In this document: one piece after another, positions 49,177-60,004 of the stretch
How positions within the stretch are numbered: the first letter of the stretch is position 1
How the letters are laid out: each line of letters begins with the position of its first letter
NCBI GenBank assembly: GCA_030386875.1
Contig: CM059579.1
Location: forward strand, 15,348,484-15,412,483
Origin: Morinoia aosen
Taxonomy: Eukaryota > Arthropoda > Malacostraca > Amphipoda > Talitridae
Reading direction: 5' to 3'
Length of the DNA: 64,000 bases
Translations under genes and position numbers: made by a program
The notes under the pieces: model-generated
Databases searched by the model: none
What the model saw: the letters and a program-made list of their open reading frames with translations, nothing else
Told to the model about the DNA's origin: nothing

Positions 49177-49595
49177 TCATCTTCTGACCCACACTTCCAC
49201 GCATTTTCTCGCAAGGCCTATATGAAAGCTAAATTTTTTCATCTTCAAAAACCTTGCAGCACTTTTCGCTCGGATATCTATTGGGCTCTGTGGGTATCCG
49301 GTGGGCTCTGTGGGTATCCGGTGGGCTCTGTGGGTATCTGTTGGGCACTGTAAGAATCCGGTAGGGTTTGTATGTACCCGTTGGGCTCTGCGGGTATCCG
49401 GTGGGTTCTGTGGGTATCCGGGGTCGGTTCTGTGGTTATCCGGTGTGTTCAATGGGTATCTGGTGGGTTCTGATGGTATCCGTTGGGTTCGGTGTCGGGC
49501 CAATCTCCTTCACTTTCAGGCCTGGGGTTAGACCTGCTCTGTAGCCACTGCCATTTTCCGTTAATTATATAGTTATCTTCACCGCCACCTAAATG
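49177..49595 (-). pseudogene. Dead lectin terminal exon with expanded loop, copy 2
   Basis: Same relic as 14739-15106. Exon-4-like beginning (AVKI near 49580; SGKWQW-like stretch, RSNPRPES-like stretch), then a longer minisatellite, then an AKSAARF remnant of EECAR and a closing EVWVRR stop. It has a small extra duplication near ATTATATAGTTAT. It is broken and lies between gene C exon 1 and gene D exon 4. Confidence 0.75.
49279..49495. repeat. 20-bp minisatellite, about 11 units
   Basis: Units near GGGCTCTGTGGGTATCCGGT, the same family as 14844-15020 but about two units longer and with one irregular unit (GGGGTCGG). The length difference between paralogues shows that the array kept changing after the duplication. 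Confidence 0.85.
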
Positions 49596-50158
49596 CTATC
49601 TATTTATACAGGATTGGAATGGAGAAGAATCGAATGAATCATAGGTGAAAAATTGGGTACACAGTTAAATAGAATTACTTATTTCTACAAATTTTCCACA
49701 TTATTGACGGTTGAGAGATAATAATCATAGTTCTGAGTGATTGATTATAAGTACATAATATTAAATATTTCTTACTCAAACCACGCGTTTTCCCTAGCAA
49801 CCATCCGTTACTAGGGAAGAGAATTACATCCCTGACTTGGTTTCATCGAGTGCAGTGTCCCAAATTGTTTTCTGCAGTTCAGTTCGGTCAACGCATGGCG
49901 AGTTCGGGGTAGTTTTATTCCAACGAATTAGTTGCAGTCACAAGCAGTTCATTGCAGTCGAAACTGCATGCGTATTACAGCTTTGAATGCTGTCTAAGGT
50001 TAAAACTGGTAAATGATATCAATTGGCTTTCCTCAGTAATTTGGCGTCACTCAGTGGAGGCCACTAGCAAAATTTAGTCATGTCAGGGGCTAAATAACAG
50101 CTGGAGAAGAGGAAATTACACCTCTTTCACTGCACAGCCGCTGCCAAGTCTAGCGAAC

Positions 50159-50686
50159 GGCCCCGATACACTGGCGTTCATGACTCGAGAAATTGCGGTA
50201 GTGGATCCGTCCGCCAGTTGAAGTGACAACTGGCGACATGATACACTCAGCACGCAAAATGAAGCACCGCGGAATGCAATGCAAGGCGTCAGTCTGCCTC
50301 AGCGTGTCGTACGGGTAGGTACGCGATTGCGACCAGCCGTATGGAGCGCAGTATTAAACCAAAGCGCACGTTGCGCTGTGCTTTAGCCTTCTGTAAGCGC
50401 TGCTCATCACATTCTGCAAGCAGTTGAATTTTTTAAATGCGTCTATAGAATTCAGCGTTCGAGTTTTGTCTACTCAATTGCGGAGAAAGACATGGCTGTG
50501 CACCTCTCCCGTCAACGTTCATAACAGTAATGCTCGTCGCAGTGACGACCGTCCTAATCCAGACATGCTCGGATCACTGAAAGCTCGGTGGCCACTCTGC
50601 CAACTGGCTGGTGTGCAGGGATGGGAGGCACGTTGAGAGGCGTGCTGGCGGTTATCACCGCGATTTTTGCCCAGTGTATCGGGGCC
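50159..50686. mobile_element. Non-autonomous DNA transposon, 528 bp
   Basis: The left end GGCCCCGATACACTGGCG and right end CCAGTGTATCGGGGCC are inverted repeats of about 16 bp. The interior is GC-richer than its surroundings. The homologous spot in copy 1 (about 15650) lacks it. The right end is followed by a partial repeat CCAGTGTATC. No transposase; family unknown (possibly hAT-related). Confidence 0.75.
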
Positions 50687-50773
50687 CAGTGTATCAGGTA
50701 AATTAATCAGGACGGATAGCATGATGCGCGTCATTGCAGTGTTGGTTACTATGCGATAAATTCCCTTAGAGGC

Positions 50774-51142
50774 TGTAGTGTAGCTCTTTTCAGCACGTCT
50801 TGAGGTTTATTTAGCAGAAGCTGTATCTTCAATTCACCTAGCCGAATACCAGGCTGAAGGATAGGGAAACGCACTGTAGGACTTATAGTATAGTACTGAC
50901 TCATCGATATACAGACATTCCTTAATAGTAGGAGAGCCCGGAATTTAAACAAAGCCCATTCTGTGCTTGTTTATGCGAGGCGCCCAAGTCACTTCCGTCG
51001 GCTCTTCCGCCGGAGGCCTTCCAAGACATGCGACCAGAGGGCACAAGGGACTTCCGATACTCGTAAACCTCAGCCTCTGGAATTAAGTCTTATTAACTCA
51101 ATCAGCGTCACACCACAACGATGCCCACTTCACTGTATAACA
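50774..51142. mobile_element. Solo LTR of an LTR retrotransposon
   Basis: 369 bp, starting TGTAGTG and ending TATAACA, flanked on both sides by the 5-bp target duplication GAGGC (50769-50773 and 51143-51147). The paralogous site near 17600 is empty and carries a single GAGGC. No internal part remains. Family not determined (gypsy- or BEL-like by the 5-bp duplication). The perfect duplication suggests a moderate age, younger than the segmental duplication. Confidence 0.8.
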
Positions 51143-51149
51143 GAGGCTT

Positions 51150-52082
51150 ACAGACGATGACGACGCAAACTCTTGCATCTCTCATTTTTACTAATTTTTT
51201 TTACATTTTGTTCTTGAAATGGAATTTAATTTTAAAAAAACCTCAGCAATGTTTAATGTGACATTTTTTGTTTAACAACTTTTCCTCTTTGATTTCCAAC
51301 TATGCCGTTATTATCAATCTTATGGAAATAAATGTCAGGAACAATTTATTTCACTTCATATTCAGTATTCATCCTTTTCCAAGAAATCAGAGTGACCATT
51401 CCTTTCCAAGAAAAAACCTACTTAAGCTTAGGAAAGAAAAAATTTCAGAATTAACCTTACGAGCGCATGTTTCAGACTTTTTAATCTCATCGCTAACCTC
51501 GGCGGCTGTATAAATTACAATATAGTTCGAAGGACAAATAAAAATAAAACCTATGAACCTCACTTATCGTCTCGTGAAAATTTGAGATGATTCATCGACA
51601 TCGCATACATGTAATTGAAAGGAAAAAATAAAGTTATGCAATTTAACAATACAGCGAAAATCATAAATGTCCGAAAAAAGTAAATAGCATGCGTTTCTTT
51701 TGCTATAAGGACAGGTTAACACATAAATAAATCTGTAAAAGACTCCTCATAAATCACCAACTCTTTGATCGGTTCAGGAAGTTTTATCTTGTAGGATGTG
51801 GAGAAACGATGGTTGTACATTAAACTTATCTTTCCCTCGCACAAAGCAAGCTTTCACACACACACACCCTCACTTTGTTAAAAATGGTCGTCAATCTTTA
51901 TTTCCCGGGATAGTTTCGCAAGATTCGCCAGTCAACGAAATATTGCCGATGTGGGAGGTTAAATGACGGCTATAGGAGCTTAATGAATGTAGTAGCTCAA
52001 GCACGTCAAAAATGTAGTTTTGACATGACCAGAACTCTAGAATTTAGATGCATGGTATCAGTCAGTTGTCTAAATTGAAAAC
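51150..52082. repeat. 3' flank of lectin gene D
   Basis: Colinear with about 17620-18545 downstream of gene B. No coding sequence seen. Confidence 0.7.
51897..51902 (-). terminator. Candidate poly(A) signal of lectin gene D
   Basis: AATAAA on the minus strand, conserved in position with gene B. Confidence 0.5.
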
Positions 52083-52306
52083 CTAATTCGGTTTCACCTG
52101 ACACAGAAAATTTTCAACTTTATCGCAAGGTCTAGCAGCGAGTGTGATGGATACCCCAATTTTCACGACCCTGGCACATTCGTCGCCGGCTGTTGGTGCG
52201 TCATATTTCCATGGATTTTGATTTTCGGCTCCAACAGCACGTCCGCTCGGTATCCACTGCCATTTCTCGTTGATTTTCTTTACCGCCACCCAAAAATCTT
52301 CGTTTT
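52083..52306 (-). CDS. Lectin gene D, exon 4 (C-terminal half of CTLD)
   Basis: 224 nt, acceptor ATTGCAG, TAG stop. It reads EDFWVAVKKINEKWQWIPSG, then PWKYDAPTAGDECARVV, then RPC and NFLCQVKPN. The cysteines in DEC, RPC and FLC fit CTLD C2-C4. It lacks both EPN and WND motifs, so calcium-dependent sugar binding of the classical type is unlikely. Confidence 0.88.
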
Positions 52307-55300
52307 CTGCAATAAAAAAATTTCAGCAGCCATTACCAAAAAATGATTAACTGCATAAAAATGTGTGATGAAAGACTAAAAGTCTTTTCTCACACTCTGA
52401 GGTCAGAACGCGATGAAAATAAGGTTGCATTAAAATATCATAACATCAATAAAATATTCGTAAAAACTGCAGATTTTTCAATAAGTCATAGATGAGTTAA
52501 GCATCCATGTAAAAATACTCTAAAGGAATTTTGAAGGGAATTTCCAAAAAGAATTATCCAGCCAAATTATCAGGCAATGTTGCTGAAGATTCAGGCCTAA
52601 ATGAAAAAAATTTCCACTCATCCATGTTTCCAAGTTGATACCATAAATGTGTGTGAATATTCAATACAGCAAGCGGTCAAACGGTGTTTTAGAATTGGCT
52701 GCTCCCGGTGTTTTACGAGCGGTGTTTTAGAATTTCAAAAAGCGGTATTATACAATTATTTCGTTCCAATGGCATCCCAAATGTAGCTGAACACGAGTTT
52801 TCAACGTCGAGGTTGGGGATTAATGCATTTCTTTAACACTGGTTAAGAAAAAATATTTTTTACATCCACAAGTTGATCATTTCAAATAGGTTAAGCATTA
52901 TTTATGCAAAAGCTTACTTGATTTTTCTCAAATTTATAATGAATAAGGAGCGTATTCCCGAAAAATATACTAAGTTACGAAATGAGGAAAAAATTATACA
53001 ATAAAAGAGGAGTAAAAGTTTCGTGTAGAAAAGAACTGATTGACAAAAAATGGTTGCAACACGGTCTTCCATTTACATAACCCAGTAATCGTTCGATATA
53101 CATATCTCCTGCAGGCATTCAAACAAAATTTATGTGATGTTTTTCTTTTAAGAACACATTATAACACTTGAATTATTTTGAATTACTGGATGAATTTGAA
53201 TTTTGAATTTTGTTACCAATATTTCAATATAATTTGACGTAACTCATCCAGTGCCCAAGCAGGACTTAAATTTGGTTTGTCTGAGGCAGTGCAGCGTTTG
53301 GCTGATTTGTAAGCCTTTTCTCGGTGTAGATCCATCGTACGATGGTTTTTGATTACTCTTCAATAAAGAAGAAAAAAGTCTAACTAGCGAGCAAGTCGAT
53401 AAGGTTTGGGGAACGTTTTACTGTCCTGGTTGTGTTGTGAACTGATTACACTCTGTCGAGTATTCTGATTGACAAATCAAGGCAAAAGCTTTTCCATTCA
53501 TTGTCTAAGGAGTGTTGCGATAACCCATGTATTGATCATCAATCTTCTGGTTGAAAGGTTGCAAAGAGAGTAGGTCATATAAATAATAAACTTGAGATTC
53601 TCTGGTTTTGCAGCAATATGCAATAAAATTCCATAGTGTTGGTTTTATTTGATTTGAAAACTTGATTTTTGTTTTGGTTCGGAATGTTTATCAACGTAAA
53701 TAACGGATTACATTCGTTCAATCACCTGCTCAACGTAAATGCATTTATTGAAATTTCATCATGAGAAAATTTTTATAAAGTATACTTGCAAAAAGAATCC
53801 CTCGTGGATGGCAGCACAATACCAATGTATGTATATCGTAGCTGAAGCAATGTTTGAATAGTAATCGTTGAAAAAAGCACCAGGAGCTAAAAGAAGGACA
53901 TTAATATTGATGAAAAGTGAAAATTTAGGTTATGTAAGTTGTATATAAAATAATGAATAGATACGAAAAATATTTTTGTGCAGTGCTACTAAAGAAACTG
54001 CACAAATTATTCAACTATTCTTTTCATCAAACGTCAAAATAGTACACCTAATATCATTTCTCGTTAGTTCAGAGGGTAATTTGTTTTATATCACTTAATT
54101 ACACTATCGACACCACAGCACACAAAAAACAGACGTGCTGTGATCAACACTAGCAAGAGCAAGAAGCTTTGCTCTTTATTAAAGGCACATGAATACATTT
54201 ATTAAATCTAAGTCTAATTTCTCTAAATTATAAAAATAAAATAACTTCATGCTTTAACTATACATAAATTTTCAAATATCTCTGCGTTTCAAATTTTCAG
54301 GCACCGCACACAATACACAGTGAACTATACACAAGATTATCCATAATGTAGTTGTCTGTAATTTACTATTCATACTAAGTGTCAGTCGATTGATTTGCTT
54401 TCCCTAATTCTAATCCAAAGTAAACCAAAAGGTGGAAGAAACTTAACGTTGAACCTAAAAACATTGCTAAAGGGGGTAAAAAACCTTTGAATATTTCATC
54501 TTAGCTGATAGTGATTTTTTTAAGGCTACCTATTTTCAGGACCTGGATACAAATTTAAAATTTTTCGCATGATACAAATGAGAAGAAAAATATTACTTGA
54601 AATGTGAATTAATTTGGGCTTGGAAAATAATTTATGAAACTTAGAAGAGCAGAAGAATTGGTATTACTGGAGACTTTTGTTTTTAGCAGGATTTACTTTT
54701 GAATTTTGTGTTAGTCTAAAAATTTCACATACATTCAAAAATAATTTTGCCGTCTATTTGTATGATGTTCACCTTTTTTTATTGCAGACACCGAATTTGA
54801 ATAGCGCTGTATTCGAAAGCTTCATTTTCAATATTAATCTCAATTTCGAAGATATTAAGATATTTTAATCAAGTTGACAAAACTTTTTTAGTGTCGATTG
54901 TGTACCTCTGAAGAAATACAATAAAACTTATAATAAAACAGCTAATATATAACAGTTTCCTGTTGAATGATTATAAAAATGGTGCTTGTCAAAGCAAAGT
55001 TCTCTCTTTATGATTTATGAAACAGGACTGCAATTGAGCTTTATTGTCATGATGAAAATCAAAGAAATTAAGTTTATTTTAAGGCCTAATATGACTTGCT
55101 CGAATGATACCCTAATTTTCCTGAAGAATGCATTCAATACACATTTGAAACGCTGGCTCAGATTTCACTTACCTTTGCCGGATTGGTTCAGGTAAGCCCT
55201 AAGGTTCTCGAACTCCTCTTTACAGTTGGCCATGTACAAGTCCCCCCCGAGTGCCTGGCAGTTATTCCGCGCCCTGTACCAGTCCATCTCAGCGGACCCG

Positions 55301-58300
55301 ATGTAGAGGCAGCCGGCGCTGGTGTTTTTGAAGGGCGCAGAACAGGTTTGCAGGCTTTCTGCTCACAGTAGAAAATAAATAATACAGATTAGAGCAAAAC
55401 TAATGAAGACTGGCGCTTATGGTGAACCGAATAAGGATAAATATGGGTTAGTGATAATGAGTTACGAGTGATGGAAATACTATCGTAACTTTTGGCTTGG
55501 TCGTCAATTTTTTTTTATGAAGTTGCGAATTGTTCCTTCAAAATAGTAGGAATTGGCGGCGAAAATCGAGAAAACCACAAAAAATCTATCAACGATATCT
55601 TTCAATTTTATGCAGTTTCTTTTGCTTGTTAATATCTTACTTTACTTTTATATAGCTCAATGATTGACTTCTAAGTAAATAGATTTCAGATCTATTTCCA
55701 CAAATTGAAATCGTAAGAACACAGCACATGGCTGATGAATTCAAGAATCCAAGAACATTTACAAAAATTGCCCAACGTTACTCTTCAACACGCTACCTAA
55801 GCGCTTCGTTCCATTTTCGGTGCACCTGAAGACCTTGTCACAGTCACCGGCGTAGGTGACGTTGAGGTCGATGTAAGAGCCGTTTTTGAGGAAGCAGCCT
55901 GGAACTAAGGACGGGATTACTTATTACAAACGTTATGAAAAAATGACTACAATAGCTTCATAAAATATGACATCAGGTTTGAAATTGTCAGGCATGAGAG
56001 AATGTATCAGAAACACTTGCTTCATTATTTAAACTAAGTCTAACTTTTTCGCCGAAGCAAGCATGTTTTTCGCCGCCCAAGCGATTTAATTACTTCGGCA
56101 GCGAAAACCATGCATGCTGGCGGTGAAAAAGTGAGACTATTTAGGTTGAAAAGTTAGTCCAGACTTTATCCCTAATAAGTCTTACTTGAAACAAAACCAA
56201 TGCGACAATTTCACTATCAAATTCCTATCAGTTTGATATGATAACCAACTTATAAGGCTTGTGTTGAAATATTTGAACTACTCTTCCAGGAATAACAATT
56301 ATTATTATCGATACTGGAGAGCATCAATCAGCTTAAGCCTTGAAAATGGGTGTTAATGAGTAACATCTTGGATATTGTGTGCTCAATGAAATAAAAAAAA
56401 AGACATTCCAGCTGCAAAAAAAAACATTCAACTTGGCTCTGGAAGCAATGTACTATATTGAATAAAATCATTTTATTCGATACCGGTCTCACGGTGCGTT
56501 GTAAGTATGAGCCAGAGGAGAGCTCAATTTTATGACGATGTCATAAAATTATAAACGCCTGTTATATAATTGAGTCTTGAATTTTAGATTTTACGAAAAT
56601 GTTACAAACAACTATGCACATGCTCGCCCATCTGCTCAGGAAGGCCGCCTGAGAAACGAGCGATAGACCAGGGATCATAAATGTATTTAAGAAGGAAACC
56701 ACATATCGTACTTGTTCGTCGGGCTCGCTTTATTCATCATGATCGGCGAAAGCCAGAGTACCCGCAAAATATACAAATTTACTCCCTTTCTTTCAAGACC
56801 CCCTCCCTCTCTTCGCCTTAGCCTCCCCTTTTCTGAGTAGCCATGACGCTATCCAGGCTGAGGCTAGGGGCAGGTCATTGAGGGATCACTTCGGGCCGAG
56901 CCAGGTGCGACAGATTTGTAATAACTGGACAGAGAGTCAATTAGGTCGGTCGCAAGTTCGGACTCTGATAATATTTGACTAACACGATTATCGGTAAGAG
57001 CGAAATCCACGCCAAGGATTTGTCTTGTTGGATTGAGTCGGTCTGGTGCCGTTTAGCGGGTTTAAAATTCCGGATTCGTTTGATTGTGGGATAATTAATT
57101 TACCCTGAATCGGGCTTCACTTTGGCAACTTTGATGGTGGTAATGTCATAAAGCGTTCCCGAAATCGAAGTAATTGTCGAGTCGGTACGGTTGTTGTGTC
57201 TCCGTCCGCATGTGCTCGTAATCCATTTCGTACTTGCCTCCCGCACCAGTAAATTAAGAAGAGATATGAGTCGTTTCCTTTTCTCCTCCCCTTGCAAGAA
57301 CCACCACTAGATGCACGTGCCCGAACTCGGCCAGCGCTACCACAAGAGACGTTGACATACGAGTAAGGGGTGGGCGTAGAGTCTTACGCTTGCGAACCAA
57401 CGCCACCCGGTAAGTGCAGAAGCGAATTTAATTTCATTCACCTTCATTAAAAAATTGAGATCCTTGTCTCTGGTTGCAGTTCTCTTTTCCTTCTGTTTAA
57501 ATCAACCCTGATTCTGTAACGTAATTCAGTGTACTCGACAAAATTAACTCAGAATCCATTTCATACAATATAATCAAAGATGATGACTGTGCTTTTCTGG
57601 CTCTATCTGGATATTTTAATCTTTAGGGTCGTTCAGGTATGAAAATATCAAAGTTCAAAGATAGAAAAGTTTGAAAATACCCTAAATATTAATTTAGTGT
57701 TTACCAGCATAAAATGAGCTGGAAATTTCATCACTTGTGATTCGAGTATTATTAGAAAATCCATGGATTAGAAAGCTAAAGTCATGAAAAATTAGTTCCC
57801 ATAATTTAAATACTGCTCTACGAATCAAAAAATGATGGCTTGCATATTTCTGCTTACTAAAACCTCTTTTGATCTTGTTTTAGTATGAATTGTAAAAGGG
57901 GTACGAGAAATGGGCTTTTTATATGAATAGTCAATGCAAAAGACAGTGGTTATATCGAATTCAAAGTCACAATAATTTACATATCAGGGACCACACCGAA
58001 GGAAGCTCAAGCTTCGTAGATGATGGGACTTAGGAAGATTTGTTTATATTTTTAAGCTACACCTCAACCGCCATAGTCGCAAAAGTAATGCCTAGCGTTT
58101 GATCCAAAAATTATTTTGCTCAATTAAGGCTAGCGTCTCTTAGTGGGAGAGATAATGTGCATTTACTTAAAATATGAACAAATTCAAATTGGCAGGCAAC
58201 CGGAATACTATAGATTCGTTTCCTTTACATAGAGAGCTTTCTTTCATTGCATTGTGAATCATCAATTGAGTAACATTGAATATTTTTCTCCAGTGTTCGA

Positions 58301-59311
58301 AGATCGGCAGAGAAGTAACAGGTTACGTTCCGAGACACAATATGGTCAAATATCATGATGCAATTGGAGAATTGAATGATTGATTAGGCTGAATTGGCTC
58401 GATTTAGTTTAGAAAAGGATAAGATAGGTTTGGCAGAGATTTGTATGTCGAGAAGAACAGCTTACGTCAGGATGTGTTGAAATAGGTTATGTTTGGTTTG
58501 GGCAGGAAAGGCTGAGTTATGACATAATATGTGTAAAAAGTAATTATTTAGCTTTTAAGTTGATAAAAAACGTAAAATTATAGCGTGGATTAAACATAGC
58601 ATTTATACCGCACGACTGATTTCATAATTAATGATGAAAAATTTGGTCTGACATTTTTCGTAAGCAGGCGATCGGAAAGACGTGAGTAGACCATAACACC
58701 AATGCAACGCAGGGTGCGAGCAAAAGAGCAAGGACTATCTGCATTTGTAACTTAGTTATTAAATGCACTTAGCAATTAGTTAGTAATTAAAATAAGTCAT
58801 AAACTGATGTTCTCCATTTAGCTGAATGGGCATCATGCCTTCATTCACCAGGTCTAGAGGAAAAAATTAAAATTAATTTGATACGATAGCTGGTAAACTT
58901 ATTAGAATGTGTACCTACTTATGAATTAATAGCATTAGGAACAAAGATTACAAGATACTTACGCACGAAAGATTTCCTTATCTTGCAGGTAGTGGCACCG
59001 ACGGTACCGTTCCATCGAGCAGCTACACTCTTCAGGGCATCATCGCCCCACGTCCGGCACTGGGCCCCAGGGCGGTCTTTTGAGAAGCAGGAGGCCTGGC
59101 CCCACTCCAGCGCCTGCGATACGGCGAGGCAGAGGATGGCGGAGTCCGTGGAGTTCGACCACACTTGTCCTCCACTGTCCATCATGGCAGCTTCGTCGAG
59201 TACAGATGAGACCCACACCTCTGTGGTGCGAGACTTGCCACTTTTCCCCACTGCTCCTAAGACCATAAAAGCCCAAAACCCAATAATGTTGAATAAATTT
59301 CTATATCCCAT
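52083..59311 (-). CDS. Lectin gene D, complete four-exon secreted lectin
   Basis: Gene-level entry (introns included); exons at 58963-59311, 55797-55898, 55173-55358 and 52083-52306. The coding sum is 861 nt, predicting 286 residues without a stop, all introns phase 1. It has the same architecture as gene C: signal peptide, PAN-like domain, small cysteine module, long-form CTLD, with 14 cysteines in total in the mature part. A secreted recognition protein is likely; the ligand is unknown. The EPN loop is degenerate (YDAPTAGDEC). It has TATA-like and poly(A) signals in conserved places. Introns are 3.1, 0.44 and 2.9 kb. Confidence 0.87.
52310..55170. other. Intron 3 of lectin gene D
   Basis: AT-rich. 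52330-52600 matches gene B intron 3. Near 52680-52740 a short CGGTGTTTTA motif is repeated three times. No gene seen. Confidence 0.6.
55173..55358 (-). CDS. Lectin gene D, exon 3 (N-terminal half of CTLD)
   Basis: 186 nt, phase 1 at both ends. It encodes SLQTCSAPFKNTSAGCLYIG, then the helix with RARNNCQALGGDLYMANC and LNQSG at the end. TC and AGC form the presumed long-form hairpin pair and NNC is CTLD C1. ANC is an extra cysteine absent from B and C. Confidence 0.88.
55797..55898 (-). CDS. Lectin gene D, exon 2 (small cysteine module)
   Basis: 102 nt, acceptor TTCCAG, donor GTAGCG, phase 1 at both ends. It encodes CFLKNGSYIDLNVTYAGDC, then DKVFRCTENG. The odd number of cysteines (three) implies that one pairs outside the module. 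Confidence 0.87.
   Translation of the reverse strand, partial: AASSKTALTSTSTSPTPVTVTRSSGAPKMERSA
56039..56136. repeat. Hairpin insertion (MITE-like) in gene D intron 1
   Basis: Two arms of about 47 bp, imperfectly inverted, around an AATT centre. One arm starts CTAACTTTTTCGCCG; the other ends CGGTGAAAAAGTGAG. It is absent from gene C intron 1 at the matching place. A pre-miRNA-like fold is possible but unsupported. Confidence 0.7.
56460..57565. other. Insertion of about 1.1 kb, unassigned
   Basis: Absent from the colinear intron of gene C (junction near 38670). It is GC-richer than its surroundings, with a perfect AATTTTATGAC hairpin at 56529-56553 and no coding frame of note. It may be a non-autonomous transposon or an LTR-element fragment; no diagnostic ends were identified. 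Confidence 0.45.
58963..59311 (-). CDS. Lectin gene D, exon 1 (signal peptide and PAN-like domain)
   Basis: 349 nt, open. The signal peptide is MGYRNLFNIIGFWAFMVLGA. The mature part has VWVSSVLDEAAMMDSGGQVW, NST, cysteines in ILC, ASC, QCR and TTC, and a phase-1 exit at GTAAGT. The upstream in-frame ATG at 59344 or 59350 is an alternative start but would bury the signal sequence. Confidence 0.9.
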
Positions 59312-59339
59312 TCCAAAGCTTAGAAAATATTTAAGGCCT

Positions 59340-60000
59340 GTCATGAACACCCATGAATTTAAGTTACAGTATTGTTACAATAATTAGATCACTGTTAAAT
59401 GTGTGATATATAACACTGGCAATGGTACAAAATAAAATGAAATAACAGATGGGATATTATACAAAATCTAGTTCACATGAGATCTGGATTCACAAATAAA
59501 AATAGCGAACCCAAAGTTAAAAGCTCATTTCGACATCATAGATGGAACCTGAATATAAGAAAGTTTAGACGCCTGCATCGAATCACTAGAAGGAGCTTCA
59601 ACTTTTAGCAGTTTTCAGGCGCATCTGCCTTCCAACTTCAGTGCAATCCGTTCCCAGCGATGATGCACCACGCGTATGTCATGGTGCATTGTAATTACGT
59701 CTTTCTGGTCGAAGGCAAATTAGCATCAAAACGTGTTTTCAAATCCGGCGATGTGGTATCGCTCATGTGCTGAGTATTGGTTGCGAGCGAGCAATGACTA
59801 ATCTTGAAGTGAAAATAGGCTATCTTGACTGTAATTACATTAATAACAGATTCGTTAAGAAAAAATGGATTAATAAATTCTGTGAGGCCGGTAATATCAT
59901 GCACATTATTCAAGTGCAAAGGAAAATTTTTGAGTGCTTTCAGGTGCAAAATGAGAGCTTTACACCGGTGCATTGAGTTTTATCATTATGATTTATGAAG
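59340..60000. repeat. Lectin 5' flank, duplicated segment (gene D copy)
   Basis: Colinear with about 5330-5990. No coding sequence. Confidence 0.7.
59405..59413 (-). promoter_or_regulatory. TATA-like box upstream of lectin gene D
   Basis: The minus strand reads TTATATATC, 95-103 nt before the ATG. It is the best match of the three conserved copies. Confidence 0.5.
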
Positions 60001-60004
60001 AGAG

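Larger units (their letters stand above)
43960..50150. repeat. Large intergenic duplicated segment (copy 2)
   Basis: Colinear with 9340-15650. It includes the second dead terminal exon and minisatellite. No intact gene is seen. Confidence 0.75.

Noticed and set aside
56640-57420. Possible full LTR in the gene D intron 1 insertion
   Set aside because: No TG...CA ends with a matching target duplication could be found, so it is left unassigned.
58983-59387. Open frame of 134 codons on the plus strand (similar ones at 26739-26987 and 41220-41468)
   Set aside because: Antisense shadow of lectin exon 1. It is repeated only because the exon is repeated; the minus strand has the signal peptide, cysteines and splice donor.
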